Positions 63,800-64,000 of a stretch of DNA of 64,000 bases are shown piece by piece; position 1 is the first letter of the stretch; each line of letters begins with the position of its first letter. The stretch lies in NCBI RefSeq assembly GCF_020283565.1, contig NC_060064.1, positions 23,890,337-23,954,336 of the forward strand, in the 5' to 3' direction. A model generated the notes under the pieces. The model had not been told where the DNA came from, did no database searches, and saw only the letters and a list, made by a program, of their open reading frames with translations. The position numbers and the translations under genes were made by a program. This stretch comes from Trifolium pratense (lineage: Eukaryota; Streptophyta; Magnoliopsida; Fabales; Fabaceae).

Positions 63800-64000
63800 T
63801 TAAAAAAAAAAGAGTTTTTTTTTTAATGTAAACGAAAAAAAAACAGCAAAAGACAAAAAAAAAAAACATAAACTGCATAAACAGCAGCAAGGACTGACGC
63901 GGACTGACGCGCGCGCTGATCTAGGCCGGTCAATGGCGGATTTCCCGTTTCCGCCATCACCCCTGCATGGCACGTTTCCCGTTTCCGCCATCACCCCCTG
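63800..64000 (-). repeat. Right terminal inverted repeat of the MULE, cut by the window edge
   Basis: Reverse complement of 60992-61170 with a few differences (an extra GC pair in the GCGCGC block and one substitution in the CTGC block). Confidence 0.9.

Larger units (their letters stand above)
60855..64000. mobile_element. Mutator-like element (MULE) carrying transposase and plant mobile domain remnants (right end cut)
   Basis: Sequence at 60992-61170 returns in reverse complement at 63800-64000. The match is nearly exact, including the TGATGGCGGAAACGGGAAA tandem units and the long T/A tracts. The outer left boundary is uncertain (60855-60990) because the right end lies outside the window. 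Between the repeats are a MULE transposase 3' half (-) and a PMD gene 3' half (+), arranged with their missing 5' ends toward each other. TIR identity suggests a fairly young copy. Confidence 0.88.

Overview
The window reads as nuclear DNA of a legume, most likely Medicago or a close relative. This is inferred from AT-rich intergenic DNA, GT-AG introns, plant gene families, and SIRE1-type Ty1/copia elements carrying an envelope-like gene. The left third and the far right are transposon DNA. The middle holds five ordinary genes set among small transposons and retroposons.

1-21.6 kb is a nested pair of Sirevirus-type LTR retrotransposons, both on the minus strand. Element 2 (10402-21636) has a complete 5' LTR (19892-21636), a primer-binding site, gag, pol, an envelope-like gene, an array of polypurine tracts and a 3' LTR (10402-11885). 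Its 3' LTR is cut by the insertion of element 1. Element 1 runs leftward from its 5' LTR (9284-10401) through gag, pol and an envelope-like gene and leaves the window at base 1. The two LTR copies of element 2 differ at only 5 of 1484 aligned positions, yet its reading frames are broken at several places by single-base changes. An acidic protein tail lies on the opposite strand at the left edge.

21.6-32 kb is repeat-dominated. It holds a diverged duplicated repeat with an ATT microsatellite, a Ty3/gypsy reverse transcriptase fragment, a decayed Helitron helicase ending at a Helitron-type 3' hairpin and CTAG, two related MITEs (one inside the helicase with a 9-bp target duplication), a U6 snRNA pseudogene, several tRNA-type SINEs and an LTR-like region with a TATA box.

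32-61 kb is the genic part. It contains a clade-E-like PP2C phosphatase (+), an aldo-keto reductase (-), a patellin (SEC14-GOLD) protein (-), elongation factor 1B beta (-) and a pentatricopeptide repeat protein (-). Introns and spacers hold Stowaway-like, Tourist-like and Mutator-like MITEs, SINEs with clear target duplications, a complete TRIM element, and dead fragments of an envelope-like gene and of LINE-associated RNase H proteins. The five genes show no shared pathway.

60.9-64 kb is a Mutator-like element cut by the right window edge. Inverted terminal repeats enclose the C-terminal half of a MULE transposase (-) and the C-terminal half of a plant mobile domain gene (+). The missing 5' halves of both genes face each other, as if one central deletion removed them.
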